Shown in pieces: positions 60,901 to 64,000 of a DNA stretch of 64,000 nt (the first letter of the stretch is position 1; each line of letters starts with the position of its first letter). The DNA is from Metridium senile (taxonomy: Eukaryota > Cnidaria > Anthozoa > Actiniaria > Metridiidae), in assembly GCA_949775045.1 (NCBI GenBank), contig OX459099.1, positions 1-64,000 of the forward strand. The letters are read 5' to 3'. The position numbers were made by a program, and so were the translations under genes. The notes beneath the pieces are model-generated. The model was not told where the DNA came from, made no database searches, and saw only the letters and a list, made by a program, of their open reading frames with translations.

Positions 60901-63900
60901 AAGGGAAAAACGATCCCTTATGTAACCTTTGTTCATAGGTGAACAAAGGTCCCTAATGTAACCTTGTGATCCCTTTTGTAACCTTACCATGTGTGCAAAA
61001 GGGAAAAACGATCCCTTATGTAACCTTTGTTCATAGGTGAACAAAGGTCCCTAATGTAACCTTGTGATCCCTTTTGTAACCTTACCATGTGTGCAAAAGG
61101 GAAAAACGATCCCTTATGTAACCTTTGTTCATAGGTGAACAAAGGTCCCTAATGTAAGTTTGGGATCCCTTTTGTAACCTTACCATGTGTGCAAAAGGGA
61201 AAAACGATCCCTTATGTAACCTTTGTTCATAGGTGAACAAAGGTCCCTAATGTAACCTTGTGATCCCTTTTGTAACCTTACCATGTGTGCAAAAGGGAAA
61301 AACGATCCCTTATGTAACCTTTGTTCATAGGTGAACAAAGGTCCCTAATGTAACCTTGTGATCCCTTTTGTAACCTTACCATGTGTGCAAAAGGGAAAAA
61401 CGATCCCTTATGTAACCTTTGTTCATAGGTAAACAAAGGTCCCTAATGTAAATTTGTGATCCCTTGTGTAACCTTACCATGGGTGCAAAAGAAAAAAACG
61501 TTCCCTTACCTTTGTTCATAGGTGAACAAAGGTCCCTAATGTAACCTTGTGATCCCTTTTGTAACCTTACCATGTGTGCAAAAGGGAAAAACGATCCCTT
61601 ATGTAACCTTTGTTCATAGGTGAACAAAGGTCCCTAATGTAACCTTGTGATCCCTTTTGTAACCTTACCATGTGTGCAAAAGGGAAAAACGATCCCTTAT
61701 GTAACCTTTGTTCATAGGTAAACAAAGGTCCCTAATGTAAATTTGTGATCCCTTGTGTAACCTTACCATGGGTGCAAAAGAAAAAAACGTTCCCTTACCT
61801 TTGTTCATAGGTGAACAAAGGTCCCTAATGTAACCTTGTGATCCCTTTTGTAACCTTACCATGTGTGCAAAAGGGAAAAACGATCCCTTATGTAACCTTT
61901 GTTCATAGGTGAACAAAGGTCCCTAATGTAACCTTGTGATCCCTTTTGTAACCTTACCATGTGTGCAAAAGGGAAAAACGATCCCTTATGTAACCTTTGT
62001 TCATAGGTGAACAAAGGTCCCTAATGTAACCTTGTGATCCCTATTGTAACCTTACCATGTGTGCAAAAGGGAAAAACGATCCCTTATGTAACCTTTGTTC
62101 ATAGGTGAACAAAGGTCCCTAATGTAACCTTGTGATCCCTTTTGTAACCTTACCATGTGTGCAAAAGGGAAAAACGATCCCTTATGTAACCTTTGTTCAT
62201 AGGTAAACAAAGGTCCCTAATGTAAATTTGTGATCCCTTGTGTAACCTTACCATGGGTGCAAAAGAAAAAAACGTTCCCTTATGTAACCTTTGTTCATAG
62301 TTAAACAAAGATCCCTAATGTAATTTTATGATCCCTTTTGTAATCTTACCATGGGTGCAAAAGGGAAAAACGATCCCTTATGTAACCTTTGTTCATAGGT
62401 GAACAAAGGTCCCTAATGTAACTTTGTGATCCCTATTGTAACCTTACCATGTGTGCAAAAGGGAAAACGATCCCTTATGTAACCTTTGTTCATAGGTGAA
62501 CAAAGGTCCCTAATGTAACTTTGTGATCCCTATTGTAACCTTACCATGTGTGCAAAAGGGAAAACGATCCCTTATGTAACCTTTGTTCATAGGTGAACAA
62601 AGGTCCCTAATGTAACCTTGTGATCCCTTTTGTAACCTTACCATGTGTGCAAAAGGGAAAAACGATCCCTTATGTAACCTTTGTTCATAGGTGAACAAAG
62701 GTCCCTAATGTAACCTTGTGATCCCTTTTGTAACCTTACCATGTGTGCAAAAGGGAAAAACGATCCCTTATGTAACCTTTGTTCATAGGTGAACAAAGGT
62801 CCCTAATGTAACCTTGTGATCCCTTTTGTAACCTTACCATGTGTGCAAAAGGGAAAAACGATCCCTTATGTAACCTTTGTTCATAGGTGAACAAAGGTCC
62901 CTAATGTAAGTTTGGGATCCCTTTTGTAACCTTACCATGTGTGCAAAAGGGAAAAACGATCCCTTATGTAACCTTTGTTCATAGGTGAACAAAGGTCCCT
63001 AATGTAACCTTGTGATCCCTTTTGTAACCTTACCATGTGTGCAAAAGGGAAAAACGATCCCTTATGTAACCTTTGTTCATAGGTGAACAAAGGTCCCTAA
63101 TGTAACCTTGTGATCCCTTTTGTAACCTTACCATGTGTGCAAAAGGGAAAAACGATCCCTTATGTAACCTTTGTTCATAGGTAAACAAAGGTCCCTAATG
63201 TAAATTTGTGATCCCTTGTGTAACCTTACCATGGGTGCAAAAGAAAAAAACGTTCCCTTACCTTTGTTCATAGGTGAACAAAGGTCCCTAATGTAACCTT
63301 GTGATCCCTTTTGTAACCTTACCATGTGTGCAAAAGGGAAAAACGATCCCTTATGTAACCTTTGTTCATAGGTGAACAAAGGTCCCTAATGTAACCTTGT
63401 GATCCCTTTTGTAACCTTACCATGTGTGCAAAAGGGAAAAACGATCCCTTATGTAACCTTTGTTCATAGGTGAACAAAGGTCCCTAATGTAACCTTGTGA
63501 TCCCTATTGTAACCTTACCATGTGTGCAAAAGGGAAAAACGATCCCTTATGTAACCTTTGTTCATAGGTGAACAAAAATCCCTAATGTAACTTTGTGATC
63601 CCTTTTGTAACCTTACCATGTGTGCAAAAGGGAAAAACGATCCCTTATGTAACCTTTGTTCATAGGTAAACAAAGGTCCCTAATGTAAATTTGTGATCCC
63701 TTGTGTAACCTTACCATGGGTGTAAAAGAAAAAAACGTTCCCTTACCTTTGTTCATAGGTGAACAAAGGTCCCTAATGTAACCTTGTGATCCCTTTTGTA
63801 ACCTTACCATGTGTGCAAAAGGGAAAAACGATCCCTTATGTAACCTTTGTTCATAGGTGAACAAAGGTCCCTAATGTAACCTTGTGATCCCTTTTGTAAC

Positions 63901-64000
63901 CTTACCATGTGTGCAAAAGGGAAAAACGATCCCTTATGTAACCTTTGTTCATAGGTGAACAAAGGTCCCTAATGTAACCTTGTGATCCCTTTTGTAACCT
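36991..64000. repeat. 98-bp satellite array, about 275 monomers, continuing past the window
   Basis: The monomer is 98 bp; a 97-bp form has one A fewer in GGGAAAAACG, and shorter forms lack ATGTAA. It holds three sub-repeats, CCCTTATGTAACCTT, CCCTAATGTAACCTT and CCCTTTTGTAACCTT, each close to telomere hexamers. It also holds a perfect 10-bp hairpin, CCTTTGTTCA-TAGG-TGAACAAAGG. Variant classes recur in fixed order: AAATTTGTGATCCCTTGTG, AATTTTATGATCC, AAGTTTGGGATCC, CGATCGATTATG and AACAAAAATCCC. This gives higher-order blocks, for example 37547-39302 repeated at 39303-41058 and 49008-51238 repeated at 51239-53469. The recurring 62- and 83-codon frames on the - strand are by-products of the repeat. 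Confidence 0.95.

Noticed and set aside
37547..63864. More than 40 recurring - strand open frames of 62-83 codons (MFTYEQRLHKGSFF...)
   Set aside because: They are the 98-bp satellite read in a frame without stops. Their lengths follow monomer variants, and no start context, codon bias or domain supports coding.
36991..64000. CRISPR-like regular array
   Set aside because: There are no unique spacers; the whole monomer is repeated, and the context is eukaryotic.

Overview
This is eukaryotic, very probably invertebrate animal, nuclear DNA. The reasons are spliced genes with GT-AG (and one GC-AG) introns, an A+T-rich background full of foldback MITEs, LINE 3' ends and microsatellites, and short tracts of the animal telomere hexamer (CCCTAA on the + strand). 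I cannot name the species. No bacterial-type operon, phage or CRISPR feature was seen.

Left part (1-8.8 kb): the end of a RING-finger gene, a few coding-looking exons of an unidentified + strand gene (4.2-5.3 kb), and many foldback or tandem elements. Between 8.8 and 18.1 kb lie two diverged members of one eukaryotic tyrosine-recombinase (Crypton/phage-integrase-like) family on opposite strands. The + strand copy is a multi-exon gene with a TATA box inside a perfect palindrome. Its visible exons stop before the second catalytic half, where telomere-like DNA, tandem repeats and MITEs begin. The - strand copy has a full R..R-H..Y catalytic domain, a tandemly duplicated upstream exon that keeps the reading frame, and a cluster of a 15-bp motif at 33-bp spacing. 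Both flanks of the - strand copy are made of roughly 500-bp tandem duplications.

From 22.3 to 25.7 kb a - strand gene can be assembled from three phase-compatible exons into one 674-residue protein. It has an N-terminal GNAT-like acetyltransferase fold and a C-terminal staphylococcal-nuclease-like domain with the catalytic Arg/Asp/Glu/Arg set. A damaged copy of its 3' end, next to a TTAA-flanked MITE, lies just downstream.

The right 60% is satellite DNA. About 20 copies of a 414-415-bp unit (27.0-35.8 kb) each carry a splice-acceptor/exon-like/splice-donor module and sit between a plausible first exon and a last acceptor with a poly(A) signal. After a 52-bp interstitial telomere tract, a 98-bp satellite (about 275 monomers) runs to the window end. 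Its monomer is built from three telomere-like sub-repeats plus a perfect 10-bp hairpin, and it is organised in nested higher-order duplications of 1.8, 2.2 and over 2.6 kb. The many short open frames inside this satellite are by-products of the repeat and are not annotated as genes.
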